Numbered from the stretch's first letter, positions 36,029 to 48,292 are shown. The stretch: 64,000 nucleotides of DNA from Amaurobius ferox (GCA_951213105.1 OX578138.1:94671914-94735913), one strand, 5' to 3'. The notes: generated from the letters alone by a model not told the origin. Numbers and translations are program-made.

Positions 36029-36990
36029 ACTTCCCCTGCAATACATGGTAATGTATAGGGAAAGTATTGGAATCATGTCGAAAATCGCAACTCGAGTTTT
36101 CGACGGATCTACACGTTTCGAGACCGCTAGAATACGAAAAAACTATTTGTAACGTGACGTCTGTGTGTGTGTCTGTCTGTGTGTCTGTGTGTCTGTACAA
36201 TGTATGTATCCACTTTAACTCCAAAACTATTGGATCGAATTTCATAAAATTTGGTAGGTAAATCACTTGGATGTTACCCTGGTGCTGATTTGTTTTTGGT
36301 ACTATTCGTGAAAACAGAACCGGCCTTTTTTGCGAAATGGCCCGTAAAAATTTCATTTATCTACTCTAGCTAAAACACTAATTGACCAAATTTCACAAAA
36401 TTTGGTAGATAAGTTACTTGTTGGATAATCTGGTATTGATTAGAATTTGGTTCGATTCGGAAAAGAAGAACCTGCCTTTTCTACTAAATGGCCCGCAAAA
36501 ATTTCATGTATCAACTCTAGCTAAAATACTAACTCATCGTATTTCACAAAATTTGGTAGATAAGTTACTTGTGGGACATTCTGGTGCTGATTAGATTTCA
36601 GAACGATTCGGAAAAGAACAATCTGCCTTTTTTTACGAAATGGCCCACCAAAATCGACAAAATCTAAAAAAAAGACTAAGTAGTGTATGCTCAAATGTAT
36701 CAATTAAATTCTTATTTTATACGCAAGTTTTGAAGAGGAAAATAATATAATATACTCCATTATACTTTAAGACTAACCGTTCTCAAGATATTTGAGGTTT
36801 AATGCATGTTTGTTACTCCGATTTCGTAAAAATGTCAAAATTACCAAATAAAAACAAAAATTGAATTAAAAATGCAGATTTAGTGTTATTTGGTTCAATT
36901 AAACTCAATCTAATGAATTATTAAAGAAATAAAGAAACTATGAATTTGAGTCTGCGGGGAATGTCATGTTCTGCTCACATCAGATTTTTT
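36029..36990 (-). mobile_element. Family A non-autonomous element, copy 4
   Basis: Hairpin at 36032-36066, GTGT/GTCT run at 36160-36198, three tandem monomers, and far end gggaatgtcatgttctgctc-acatcagatt. With 34760-35700 it forms a long inverted repeat with about 330 bp between the arms. Confidence 0.8.
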
Positions 36991-38454
36991 CTTATCAAAA
37001 TCAGATTATATTGCAAAATGCTATTTAATCTCTATTATATTTAAATGTAGCATTTAATAAATATCTCAATGTTCACAATAGAAAAATTAACTGGCGTATT
37101 GCTCAACTCGACGTTCTCATACCATAATCCATTCTTAGTAGCTTCTTTTTTATATCATATTTTATAAGAATTTTTTTAAATATCGGTATCATGGGTTCGA
37201 ATGATTACAATTATAGCGAGTTACCCTTTCACTTTAAAGGGCTTGAAGAAATCTTAGGATTGATATCATACTTCATAACGTAACTTCCGGGGATGGAAAA
37301 CTTGTCCATGAGTGGGTGTGATGACGTCACGAACAAAAAATTGAAGTTGCTGTGGTTAGTAAATAATTACTTATTATAGTAGTTTCACACTAAAATGTAG
37401 GGAATTATTTAATTTTTGTATATAAAGTCAAGTCATACTTTCTTCATTTTCAATTGCATTTGCTAAACATTGGGCGTAATAACTCACCAATATTCCTTAA
37501 TACGAGCCCACTCTCCATAATCTAAAAATTAATACATTAGCCATTAATTTAAATATTTTTAACTTTAAAAATTAGCATTTATTAACGCGAATTACGTGCA
37601 TAATTACAATTACATACACGCATACCCCAAAATTACTCAAAGAGGAAAAACGCTTGTGTGAGACCCTTAAATTATTTAAATTAATCAAATACATCAACCC
37701 CTCAATCCTAACATTATTAAGAAAAGCATATACCTTGGCATTTCTGCCTTATTTTATTGGACCGCATTTTTCAGGCCTTATGGAATAACACTTTTCACTC
37801 CCATTGCTGCATTTCTGCCACTGCTCAGCATATTTATCACTATCGAAAAGGAACTTCTCTTGCATTGCTATTATCAGGATCTCCTTTTACAATCATCTGC
37901 TCCGTCTCTGACAATCAACTATTTTTTTCGGTCTCCAAATGTAAAATCATGCCACACGTTGCTAGCATCTTGCTAGCATCAGCCTCTTTTGGTCTCGGTT
38001 AAAGACAGACCTCTTAATTATATTGGTTATTCTTCAGTGTGACGTTGCATCGTTTTTTGATTGGATGCTGTGGTTCGAAATAAATATGTTTAAATTCTAT
38101 CCCTAAGCATTGTTTATGCCCCAAATATCTCTTGTGATTTGGGTGACATACATTTATTAGGGTCATAACTTTTCGAATCTAGACTGCCATAATCGGCGTC
38201 ACTTGTCTCCGATTTTTGTTTGATAGCAAATACCAAAATCTGACAATGGTGCCTACTGGTCTCACATTTATATCGTCCCTATTTTTTTACAATAAAGATT
38301 GAAACTATATTGTCTCGTGATCATTAAGCCATAAATAAACCCTTTTATGCATGATTATGTCAAATTTTGTCCTATGCTGTCCTGTTAAAAAATTATAAAA
38401 TTTGAAATACATTTCGAAGAGTTCACTTTCTCAATACTAGGTATAAGAAAATGA
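36991..38454. other. AT-rich region, no gene seen
   Basis: No element family is recognised. The 81-codon frame at 37757-38002 has no recognised motif. Confidence 0.4.
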
Positions 38455-38500
38455 AAATCTTATTTGGGCAACATATGACTTTCTCTGCATAATTCAAGAT
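38455..38500 (+). mobile_element. Family A/B left-end fragment
   Basis: aaatcttatttgggcaacat then atgactttctctgcat matches the shared A/B terminus tctgatgtgggcagcacatg then actttcc. The rest of the element is absent. Confidence 0.5.
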
Positions 38501-38594
38501 CCACAGCACAGTGATTTTGACATTAACATGACGTAAATTAAAATTTGGCACTTTTGTCAAATTATTAGGCCAAACAAATTGACTTATTTATACT

Positions 38595-38758
38595 AACGTG
38601 CAAAATCCTCATCAAAATGCAACTGACTGTGTTAATGACTGTGTTAATATTCTGTGAAATAAATGGCTTATGGCGATAACGTGCAAAATCCTCATCAAAA
38701 TGCACCTGACTGTGTTAATGACTGTGTTAATATCCAGTGAAATAAATGGCTATTGGCG
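38595..38758. repeat. 83-bp tandem duplication
   Basis: aacgtgcaaaatcctcatca begins at 38595 and again at 38678; the two units differ at only a few positions. Each unit holds a smaller repeat, actgtgttaat twice. Confidence 0.9.
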
Positions 38759-39329
38759 AATTTTTTGGCTTCAAAATACAAAACTAGTACATAACGTGTT
38801 TTCTCTCGGAAAGGAACTAGATCCACTAAAACTATGTTAACAGATTTGCTGCGTTATCTTGTATGAATTAATTAATGAGATTAAAAATGTAAAATTACTG
38901 TCGTATATTCGACTAGATTTCATTTACTAAAATTACCTTCTAGTCTTGCGACTTTAATATATTTCGTTTTTCCCCCCCTCCAATATTAATTTATTTTTCG
39001 AGAACTGCAGTTAATTTTTATGATAAATAATATGTTTATATAATGATTTCAAAAACAGGTACAAAATAGTCCTATCCTACGACAATCGCATCCGTCAGAA
39101 TCGTTACGTCATAAACGTTATATCAAAATGCTGAAATGCATACATTCAATGAGAAGAATTCCTAGCACTTGCAGTTAAAATATGAAGTTAATAGCAGAAA
39201 TAATTTTATACACACTGAAGTAAAAACAAAAACAATATACCTTGTAAATGATTTTAAAATATTATTTAACAATGTATTTGCTATAAATTTGTGTTCGTTT
39301 ACATTACACATACTGCAAAAGATTTTGTT
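38759..39329. other. AT-rich region, no gene seen
   Basis: Nothing recognised apart from a poly-C run at 38972-38978. Confidence 0.4.
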
Positions 39330-39730
39330 CATCGCACAGCTACCTTATAGAAATTTAACAAGCAAACTTTGTGACATTCAACGGAAGAAGTGCAAAATGG
39401 AATATCTTAAAGCGAAAAAGGCTGGAAATTTCAAGACTTTACAAACCATTTCCATCATAAGCACGAACTTTTATAATCCGTGAAAAAAAAATTAAATAAT
39501 GTGTAAACATGCTTTACTTCCTACCTTCAAACCAGCTTTCGAATTCGCTTATTTCCAGGAAAAGTTACTTTCATAACTTTCGAGAGAAATTTAATAAAAA
39601 TGTGCGCATGAATGCCTCTAAAAGCACGGTATAGTATAAAGCATGCTTTCTGTGAAATATTTTAATTTGCTTACATTTCGTTAAGGTTTTTTAAAGTTAT
39701 TTTTCGTGTAGGAAATAAAAATGCATTTTA
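39330..39730 (+). repeat. Family G dispersed repeat, copy 1
   Basis: Shares boxes in order with 42280-42620 and 61430-61790: gaaatttaacaagcaaac, cttaaagcgaaaaagg, aaaaattaaataatgtgtaa, gaaatttaataaaaatgtgc and gcacggtata. Non-coding; class unknown. Confidence 0.65.
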
Positions 39731-40429
39731 AAATAAATTAAAAAAAGTGATTGATTACTGAAAAAGTTAGGTTTATTCGTTTGATTAATATTCATTAGTA
39801 AACAAGTTAGTAAGTGGAAATTAAATGCTGAAACAAATGAATCGTCATTACGCTATGTGTAAACTCTCTATTTCTGCTGCTACACGCAGCACACCGTAGT
39901 TGCATTATCCCCTTTAAAGGGTTTTAAATAGTGGAGAGGTCAACAAATACTCATAATAAACTTCAGTACATTCATTATAAACACTTAATAATTGTAACGC
40001 ATGCAGTAAATAATTTAGGGGATTTAAATATGTGATGCCAGGGAAGTATTCTAAAATTTGTCAATCAGTGATATTTACCTTAAGGGCATAATTACAACAG
40101 AAATTCACACAGTGGCGGTACCAATGGCGATTCAAATCTCAGCACCGATGCTTGTAGAGTACCTTTCTGCTCCAACCAGGAATTTGTATCCTTTCAAGCA
40201 TCATAAAACATTCCTTTGATCGTGGCTTTATTAAAGAAAGTTTTATGTTTTCTCTATGGAATTTTCAAACTTTCTGTGGAATGAAACCTATCATCAACAT
40301 ACAGAGACGTAAGTATATATAATTAATAAGAGTATTTATCAAGCTACAAGACTGGCCTGTGCTCAAACGGTACTTTAACAACTTTTAGTTTTGGAATTGA
40401 AGTTTTGATTGAAACTGTGTTGTAGCTTT
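39731..40429. other. AT-rich region, no gene seen
   Basis: No coding or repeat signal recognised. Confidence 0.4.
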
Positions 40430-40610
40430 GTTGGATCCAGGAAAAGGGAACTAAACCTCGAGTATGAATGCATAGTGTGTCAAGAAACTTGTTTCCCCAA
40501 CTGGGAATCGAATCCTCGATCTTCAAACTGGCCAGCCAACGCTCTACCATTGAATTTCCGGGATGAAATTGCAATATCTTATTGTCGAAGTGGGATCTGT
40601 ATTCTCCACT
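40430..40610 (-). mobile_element. Family H tRNA-like SINE relic
   Basis: Reverse complement of 40500-40565 reads ggaaattcaatggtagagcg, close to the A-box region of tRNA-Gly-type molecules. A second stretch, gaggattcgattccc, fits a B box. A related block with gaccgcttcgtcagtaagc and tggttctagcccc lies at 42000-42120. It is not a tRNA gene: the fold is incomplete and the unit continues into non-tRNA sequence. Confidence 0.55.
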
Positions 40611-41999
40611 CTTTAATGTCAGATTGGCGTATAGCTGACAATCTGATTGAGCTCCTTCTCCATTTTTTTTATCTCAGTTTAGCCTCCTGATACTGTTTTT
40701 TTTATCCAAGTCAGTGTAATGCGTGGTCGTTGCCCACCTGATTTGAAATCAGCGCTCAATATCCAAAAGTCCACTGAACCCGAACTAGTCGTACGAGGAT
40801 CACTTTCAGACTTAACGCATGTTTGCACTAACCTACAGGGTTAATTCGTTTGGGCGCAATTGTAAAGTACTGGGACGAAATTGCAAGATCTTATTGTCAA
40901 AGTGGACTCTGGAAGTGTTCGGAATCTAAGAAAACCATTATCTATGCCTGTCTGTTGCACTTGGCGCAATATTTGTCTACATTATTCAAAAATTTAGCAA
41001 TAAATTATTTGGTGCTATATGGCTAACTTGCCTATTTTTGGGAACTATGACAGAGTTGGTGAGATACTTCGATACCTTTGAAAATAACATTTTAATTCTT
41101 TGATAATCCACGTTGCTTTATAGAAATGATCAGCTTAATATTCGTATTATCGTTCGTAATATTCGTAATCCACGTAGCTTAATATTCGTAGTTAATCCTG
41201 TTAAAATTTGCCCTCCACTGCATAGAAAAAGCAAATTTGCACTATAATCCAATGTACTCAAATCCTAGAGCTAAAATACGTCAACACAAGCATTAAATGT
41301 TTATTTAACATGAAACCCGCTTTGTCCCACAGGCTGTTGGTAATATTAATCCTACGAGAAAAATAGCTGCATTATTTTTTATTCTTACAGGGTATTGTTT
41401 TATATTTACTTATGGTGAGGATTGGCCAATACTAATAGAATTGGTTGTATGACTGAGTAATAATTAGAAAAATCTCAATTTCGGAGTTTTTAGAGAAAAC
41501 ACTTTTGTTCGTAGATAGGGCGTCTACTGCATGTAACAGCGTCTACGGACCAGTTTCGTGTCTATTTTGCTATCTTCGGAGCTATTTTATAAAATATAAC
41601 AAGCACAAAAACTGATACATGGATATTATTATATGCATTATCCATGGTAAAGCTGGGATGGAGAGCAATCCAAGCTTTGTATACGCACCGATTAGGCGAG
41701 TTTTGTGACTATGAATCCCTTTCATATTTTTAGTTTACAAATGAAATGTAACATAATAGAATTTGTGAAGAACCATTGTATCTCATTCTGGGGCCCAAAT
41801 CACCGATCTTCATAATGGCCGACCAACGCTTTTCCAATTTATCTAAATGAACTAAACATTATCCTTCCTCGAATGTCAAATTGACTTGCAACTTGACAAC
41901 CTGATTAGGCGCCAGAGCCATGGCAGAGTCCTCTGAATTCATACTAATCGTACTAAGGTCACTGCACAAACCTACCGAGTTCATTTTTCGGTCGACATT
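40611..41999. other. Mixed spacer with family H remnants
   Basis: aatttg/ggacgaaattgcaagatctt near 40873 repeats the family H edge. The blocks 40745-40845 and 41890-41985 share tactaatcgtac/taggtcac-type words. aatcaccgatcttcataatg at 41797 resembles the H B-box side. No gene. Confidence 0.4.
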
Positions 42000-42120
42000 G
42001 CAAATAACCTTGTTGTCCGACCGGGGCTAGAACCACGGAACTTTGTACTGGCTAGTCGACAATATCCCACTTGAGCAACTGGGACGGAATTGTAAGCGCT
42101 TACTGACGAAGCGGTCCTTG
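42000..42120 (-). mobile_element. Family H tRNA-like SINE relic, second copy
   Basis: Reverse complement gives cgtcccagttgctcaagtgg (A-box region) and gtggttctagccccggtcg (B-box region). The edge ggacggaattgtaagcgctt matches 40555 and 40875. Confidence 0.5.
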
Positions 42121-42279
42121 AATGTTTGTACGTGAGTAGTTAAACTTGATTTCAAAAGTATGTATATTCATTTATATTGACAAATAATAAAATTTCCACG
42201 AAATTAAATATCTTGTCTAAAAGCTAAATTTATAGAGTTTAATTTACATTATAAATTGGGCAAAATGCATTTTCTTTTG

Positions 42280-42620
42280 GACTCTGGCTTATAAAATTTA
42301 ACAAACAGAATTTGCTGCGCTACATTTAAAAGTAAAGAAGACTGTCTTAAAGCGAAAAAAGATAAAACTTCTAAGGCTTCGTAAACTATTTACGTCGTAA
42401 AAAGACTTTTATATTTTACGAAAAAATTAAATATCGTGTAAGCATACATTTCTAGCTTAAAACACTTTTAGCACTCGTGTATTTTTAGGAACAGTTAGTT
42501 TTGCGACTTTAAGGAGGGATTTAATAAAAAATTCAGGTAAATATCATTAATAAAACGCTACAACACGAATTTCACTTTTCAGACAATATTCTTTACAAAT
42601 ATTTTAAACTTTTTAATGTT
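42280..42620 (+). repeat. Family G dispersed repeat, copy 2
   Basis: aaaatttaacaaacagaatt, cttaaagcgaaaaaagataa, aattaaatatcgtgtaagca and taataaaacgctacaacacg align with 39330-39730 and 61430-61790. Confidence 0.65.
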
Positions 42621-42782
42621 AAACTATACAACCTTCTTTTATGTTTTATGAAAGAATTAAACTTATAGAAAACATATTTTAAAAAGTGGTAGATAATGAT
42701 TTGCAAGCAAATACATCTGGATATTTTGCAGAATAGAAACTTTAGCTCCATTTTAAGTTGAGTTCTGTTAACATGTATATTA

Positions 42783-43046
42783 AACTTTAAGGGGGAAAAA
42801 TATTGCATTGGTATGTACAAGAAGGAGTCAGATTCCAGAGTAAATGAGGCAGTTATCACAGAGTTTGCACTTGCATTTCACTGTTTGGTGCAGACAAGAA
42901 ACAACAAGAAGCTGCCTCCATTTTGTGCAGCTAAAAGGAAGTCAGTTAGTAGGAATTATCAGAAATCATTGTATGTTGTTGGGGATGATGATGTATTAAG
43001 GATATTGGGTATCAATGACGATGATGAGGATGATCAACGAAAGTAA
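42783..43046 (+). CDS. Candidate protein-coding exon, product unknown
   Basis: An open frame running into a TAA-type stop at 43044-43046. From the first ATG at 42813 it encodes 77 residues. The sequence is mixed and protein-like: AVITEFALAFHCLVQTRNNK, then KLPPFCAAKRKSVSRNYQKS, and an acidic C-terminus DDDVLRILGINDDDEDDQRK. The base composition is less AT-biased than its neighbours. The frame stays open for some codons upstream of the ATG, past a possible splice acceptor (aactttaag at 42784-42791), so it may be the last exon of a gene or a processed fragment. No domain is recognised. It lies 250 bp before Tc1 element #6. It could still be chance. Confidence 0.35.
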   Translation, partial: NFKGEKYCIGMYKKESDSRVNEAVITEFALAFHCLVQTRNNKKLPPFCAAKRKSVSRNYQKSLYVVGDDDVLRILGINDDDEDDQRK

Positions 43047-43297
43047 AAAAAATATATTTGCAATTTTTTAGCGAAAATTAATATTTATTTATGATTAAAG
43101 ATATTCTACTATTTGTTTTCAAACATTATTGAAAACTTTTATAAAAACTTGTATTTTTTATTATTTGTTAAATGCGAAATTTTTTTCATTTTGCCATCGT
43201 ACTCGTATAGTGCAATCAGAAGGAGAGAGCTCCAATTTCGTAATTCTCCTACATATTTCAGGTAAGAAAGCATTGTCTGGAAAACTCATCACATTTA
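43047..43297. other. AT-rich spacer
   Basis: No feature recognised up to the Tc1 #6 terminus. Confidence 0.4.
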
Positions 43298-43541
43298 TAC
43301 ACTCCCCTCCAAAAAATAAGCACGAAATGCAAATTCTCAGATCACAAAGCAACGAAGGAATTTTATTGGGTGAAACTTGCTATATACTTCGAGTACAATT
43401 TGCAAATATAGAAACACGAGCATAATAGGAATTGGCAATAAGTAATTGGTAATAGCAAATATGTAAATCAGCGTCTTAGTAAAAGGTGTTTCTTTCTGTA
43501 CGCCCTTAATTCTACTACGAATGTTAGTGTGAAAATCCGAA

Positions 43542-43975
43542 ATAGCCATTTCGTTCGACATATCCCAAAAAGGAGTTTAGATGACTGTCAGCGATGGCGA
43601 GCCATGGACATGTTAGAATCCTGCTAATCTATGGAAGAAGTAGCTGAATTCCTCAGAGTTCACCATTCTGTGATTTCACGCTTTTGGAACCAATTTCAAA
43701 ACAGCGGAACAAGAAGCAGAAGACCAGGCTCGGGTAACCCTCAAGTTGCAACATCCTCCGATGACCTCAACTTAGCGTTATTAGTCAGACGCAACAGGCA
43801 AGCAACAGTACGTGCTTTACGTTCTTACCCCACCGCGGCTACAAGTAGGCCTACATTCGTTACAACTGTGAGGAGATTGCACGCACATGGGTTATATATC
43901 AACCATTTGTGTTCCATTGTCTGCGAGGCTTAGAGAAGCACGTCTCTAATGGTGTCAGGAACACATCAGTTGGAC
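43542..43975 (+). pseudogene. Tc1 #6 transposase relic, N-terminal part
   Basis: The expected start is ATA instead of ATG at 43542 (IAISFDISQK). A frameshift and a TAA follow. Then 100 open codons contain SMEEVAEFLRVHHSVISRFW and TRSRRPGSGNPQVATSSDDL, the paired helix-turn-helix and GRPR-like linker that bind the terminal repeats. After a further frame change it runs to HISWTI, where the LTR element cuts it. Confidence 0.85.
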
Positions 43976-43980
43976 CATAT
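43976..43980 (+). repeat. Target-site duplication catat (left)
   Basis: Identical to 49998-50002; flanks the LTR element. Confidence 0.85.
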
Positions 43981-44617
43981 TGTGATACTGTGATCACATA
44001 TTTTGATAAGTAACCCTGGGAAAAGGGAATGGTGTAAATATATTGAAATGTATACTATGGTTTTGTTTTATGTTTATAGCTATACCTGTGCACAGACGGA
44101 ATTGGGATTTTTGGCGTTGTTGGGTTGTGTGCGCACTGACATGGATTGTAAATATTCAGAGATTTAATTGCAGCAAAATGTCAAAGTTGAGCTACAAATC
44201 TTTGAAAATTTATAGCCCTGTCAGGTGTGGCGCGCGTCGGGGTCCGGTCTTTTGGACCACCCGGTTTTGGAAGCCCTCTGGTTCTTGTGTTTGAGTGGAG
44301 CTCATAAAAAATGAGCGTCGCTTCAAAAACCAATGGTGTGAAGCATTTTTGGACCGCCTTTTTATTATTGCGCTTGGGAAACAGCGAATGGGGAGTTGGG
44401 GACTTCCTCCCTGTATTTTTGTCGTTCCCCTTGTTTTAAAATTCTGAAGTTTTTAGAAATGTAAAATATCGTCAGTTGCTTTTCTGAGCTCGAGTAGAGA
44501 GCACTCCACGTGCGTGGCACTTGTGGTTTTGTGAAGTCCGATCCGGCATGCATTTTGATGCATCTCTGACCCGGCATCCGCGGTCCCTATCTTGGGCGGC
44601 AAATGCCTTTGCCGAGG
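43981..44617 (+). repeat. 5' LTR (short form)
   Basis: Begins tgtgatactgtgatcacata. GC-rich blocks include ggcgcgcgtcggggtccggt and ctgacccggcatccgcggtc. Similarity to the right LTR stops at 44617, about 1.07 kb earlier than the right LTR ends. No convincing primer-binding site follows, so the missing part and the PBS were probably deleted together. Short frames inside, such as those of 83 and 70 codons, are also present in the other LTR and are not genes. Confidence 0.8.
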
Positions 44618-46691
44618 TGCCGTACTTGGTGCCGTGTCGTTCGGAAACGAACCACGGGTTTTTGCTAGAGATTAACTGTAGTGTGGGAGGCTTAGCCAAA
44701 ATTGCGGGCCAAATACTGAAGATACAGAAGTTGAGTGTTTAAAAATATACTGTTAGTGCGTAAAAGATAGACGGGGTGTGCTTAAATAAATTATCAACGC
44801 AAGTAATCAAAAAATAAAAGAAGTTAAATAAGATAAATGCTGTATTAAAATATATACAGAGATAGGGTGTACAAAATATATAAATAACTGTGGTAAAGAG
44901 TATGTTTCGTCTTTGAAAATATTGTGTATAAAAAGTATATTGTGTGTGTGCAAATTTAAATTATGTTGTGAAAAGCGCAAGGCTATAACTGTAATATTTT
45001 AAAACTACAAAATTTAGATCAACAGAAAATAAGGATTAACTTAATTGATTTATTATGTATAGAATTGGACTAGCAAGTTCAGTGATTAGTTAAGTGAAAT
45101 AAATAATAAAAAGTAAAAAATTAAAATAGTCTGCTAAAGTAAATGGAAAAAATTAAAATATTAAAGAGCAGAAATAAATAGTAAGTGTATGCAAATAATT
45201 GCAGCACAAGGTGTAGAGTCAGTGAATGTGAAAATTAAATTGGAAGGGTTTTGCAAGATGTGTAACATTCTACAATAAAGTTAAAATTAATTGGAAGGTA
45301 TTTTACAATATTTGTAGCAGTCTATAATGATTTTAAAAGTAAATTAGATAGTATTATCAAATATTTAGTATCCTACAATAATTTTGAAATTAAATTGGAA
45401 AGCATATTGAAATAATTTTGGTGGTCTACAGTAAATGCAAAATTTAATTGGAAGGTAGTCTACAAATAGATAATTTTGTGTTAATGTAAAGAAAGTAAAT
45501 ATAATTATAATAATAGAAAATTTATGTAGATAGACCAACTATTAAAATTGAGTGATAAATAAGTAAATAGACAGCACAAGTGTGTTACAAATAGCATAGT
45601 GCCACAATATGTGCAAAACATAGGGCAGCAAAAGTATATGATTAATATTGTATGTATTGTGTATTGTATATTATGTATTGTATATTGTGTAAACTGTAGT
45701 GTTGAGGAAAACTCTGTAGTATGTAAGAATTAGTGTGAGGATAGGTATAATAGTTCTCCAAATACACGGTACTCAACAAAATCGCAAATAAAATAAAACT
45801 TCAAAAAATTGTCTGGAGGAAGGAAAGTCCAGCGGATAGAAATATTTAAATTATTAATTTTATGCAACAAAAAAAAAAAAAGAAAAAAAGGAATAGTATG
45901 AAAGTTATCAGCGGGTATCAGTTATCAGTAGTGTGGTCAATAAGTATCAACGCAGTACAACGTAAAAGTCTTAGCGCCAGCCCATTTTATGAAAATTATC
46001 TGCGTTTCATCAAGTAGCAGTACAGCAAAATAAATAAATAAAAATTTAAAGTTATAGATTCCCGTCCCAGTTTATGAAAATAAATATAAATAAATGAACG
46101 GACAATGATAAAAGATAAATAATTTGAATGAAAATATAAGTAAATTTTCAAGTACTCTGTAAGTGGGATAAGAGCAGGGAAATTCGGACCTACGAACTCG
46201 CAGGGCAGTTGTAGATAAATAAAATGAGAACAGTCAAAAAGGGGGGGGGGCAAGTCAGACAACAAATAAAGAAAATTTTCAAATACATAAAAATAATAAT
46301 AAATATAATTTTCAAATACAGGGTAGAATTAACAATAAATAAAATAATAAATAAATAAATCACAGAATAAAGGATAACAAATAACTAAATAAAAGAAAAT
46401 ACGACCTGTTTTCAAAGTTCGGGGTGGCAGAGTCCTCAGGTGAAGAGCGTCCATCTGGACATCATATATGGCAGAGGGTATCGCTGAAAAATTTATATGA
46501 ATAGGATAATATATACTCAAAACAGATATAAACAGATATAATGATATACATAACAGTAGTGAATGGCAGTCGGCCAGTTGCAACTTCAAAAAAAAAGGGG
46601 GGGGGACTAACTTGCAAGTAAATTTAAATAACAAAAAATAAAAAGAATCAGTAATCAAAATAACAAAATAAGTAAATGAAGTAAAAGACAT

Positions 46692-46725
<34 letters not shown>

Positions 46726-46780
46726 CACAATAACAACAAAATAAATACTTCACCATATACAAACCGGGCGGCCTTGGTGA

Positions 46781-46925
46781 CAGGCATTGAATTAGGGTGT
46801 TCAGATCGTTGATATTGCTGCAAAATATTTTTTAATTATGACAACAAACTTGATTACAGGCATCGAATTAGGGTGTCCAGATCGTTGATATCGCTGCAAA
46901 ATATTTTAATTACGACAACAGATGT
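46781..46925. repeat. 76-bp tandem duplication in the LTR element
   Basis: caggcattgaattagggtgt at 46781 recurs as caggcatcgaattagggtgt at 46857, each followed by cagatcgttgatat.gctgc. Confidence 0.9.
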
Positions 46926-47838
46926 TTTTAAATTTTGAGGGGATTACAAGTCAAAGTAAGAGATATAATCATATAAATAAATAAATAAAATAAAATTCGA
47001 GAGAGTAGGTAAACAAGCTTTAAATAATAACGGCAGTTCCGCTTACAAACAAAAAAAAGAGCTGACAGTGGGCGGAAGATGGTCAAAAAGCCAACATTTC
47101 AGACTTCAAGAAGGTCGGACTCTTTCGGTGAGGGAAAACTCGTTTGGGAAGAGTATTCAAGTCAAAGATTCAAGGTCATTCTCTTCAACGCGGGGGAAGC
47201 TTAGCATACGTTTCACAGATAGGCATGGAGGAAATGCATTAATAGTTGTGTAGTGAACTCATAGTAAAAATGAATGAATGTACAAGATTAGAGAATCACA
47301 GAGGAATAAAAATATACAGATTTTAATATAAATATAAGTGAATGACAATAAAAGATAAATTAAGAATAAAAGTATAAATAAATAAATAAGATATAGCTGC
47401 GTTAGACGCATGATTTATGAGTGAACCGAAAAGCGGGTATTTTATACGCGGGTCGTATATTTAAATACTAAACATTAAAATTAAAAGGTGTCCTAGGTAA
47501 ATCGATAAATATTCAAAAAGATTGGGTAACTCGTGAATACATGCAAATGCGCAAAAATAAAATAAATAAAATTTTAAAACACATGGAAAATATACGTAAG
47601 TGAAGTTTTGAAGTATGAATAGGTAATAATAACAAATTGAGAAAGATAGTAAGCTGGAAGTTAACGCTGTAAATGAAACGAATTGGGTTTTCCCGCCAAT
47701 GTAGCACGCAGGTCAAATGACAAAGAAAATGATTTGACTTGTAAAATTAGACAGCCGAAATTCATTTCCACATCAAATGACTCGCGGAAGTGTGAACAAT
47801 AGAACATGCCAAAAAAAAAAACATGCTAAAATACTTAC

Positions 47839-47988
47839 CTGCTTTTGGGCTTGTGAATTTGAGAGAACGGGCGCGCAAAATGACCAGCACATTTTTTTTC
47901 TATCGAATGCAGTGGGCGAAGAAGGAAGCTGGGCGACTGGATTTCCGGTTCTCCTCGCAGTTCGTGGAAATAGTTCCGCCGTTGCCAT
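47839..47988 (-). other. Exon-like open segment ending in a strong splice donor (antisense)
   Basis: On the minus strand an ATG in good context (gccatgg, 47986-47988) opens exactly 50 codons, MATAELFPRTARRTGNPVAQ onward to NSQAQKQ. It ends at cag followed by gtaagtat, close to the ideal donor site. The block is clearly less A-rich than the rest of the internal region. It looks like a captured first exon or a transcribed host fragment. The product is not recognised. Confidence 0.35.
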
Positions 47989-48277
47989 GGCTTCAAACAT
48001 ATGTTTTGAGATAAACAGTGGGGGAAAACGCCTGGACTGACAGCTGTTTTGTTTTGGTCGTATTGCATTGTAAATTACAATGTGTAGAGTATAGAATTGT
48101 GATATTATACAAATGTTAAATTAAATGGTACTGATTGTAGGCAAATGTATATGATTCGAACTGCAAAAAAAAATTGTGAACTGTTGAGAAAAAGTGATGG
48201 AAAATCTGTAAACAAATAATGATGATGTAAAGTGTACTATATAATATTTGTAAACCTAGCTTGACTTCTTTCTTTTC

Positions 48278-48292
48278 AGGGGGGTGAGAATA
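48278..48292 (+). promoter_or_regulatory. Polypurine tract of the LTR element
   Basis: caggggggtgagaata sits directly before the tgtgatac start of the 3' LTR, the usual place for priming plus-strand DNA synthesis. Confidence 0.8.

Larger units (their letters stand above)
44618..48277 (+). other. Internal region of the LTR element, non-coding
   Basis: Long A-rich sequence with many ataaataaa words, a (TA)n run at 46692-46724, poly-G runs near 46241-46250 and 46598-46606, and a 76-bp tandem duplication. The 164-codon minus-strand frame at 46329-46823 contains a YIYIYI run and is an artefact. No retroelement protein motif is visible on either strand. Confidence 0.65.

Noticed and set aside
40480..40580. 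tRNA-Gly gene on the minus strand
   Set aside because: A- and B-box-like words are present but the spacing and stems do not give a complete cloverleaf, and a related block recurs at 42000-42120 as a repeat.
44043..44294. 83-codon frame repeated at 48355-48606, taken as a duplicated gene
   Set aside because: It is the same position in the two LTRs; conservation comes from LTR identity, not coding selection.
46329..46823. 164-codon minus-strand frame in the LTR element
   Set aside because: Low-complexity, includes a YIYIYI run, covers an A-rich non-coding region; no retroelement protein motif.
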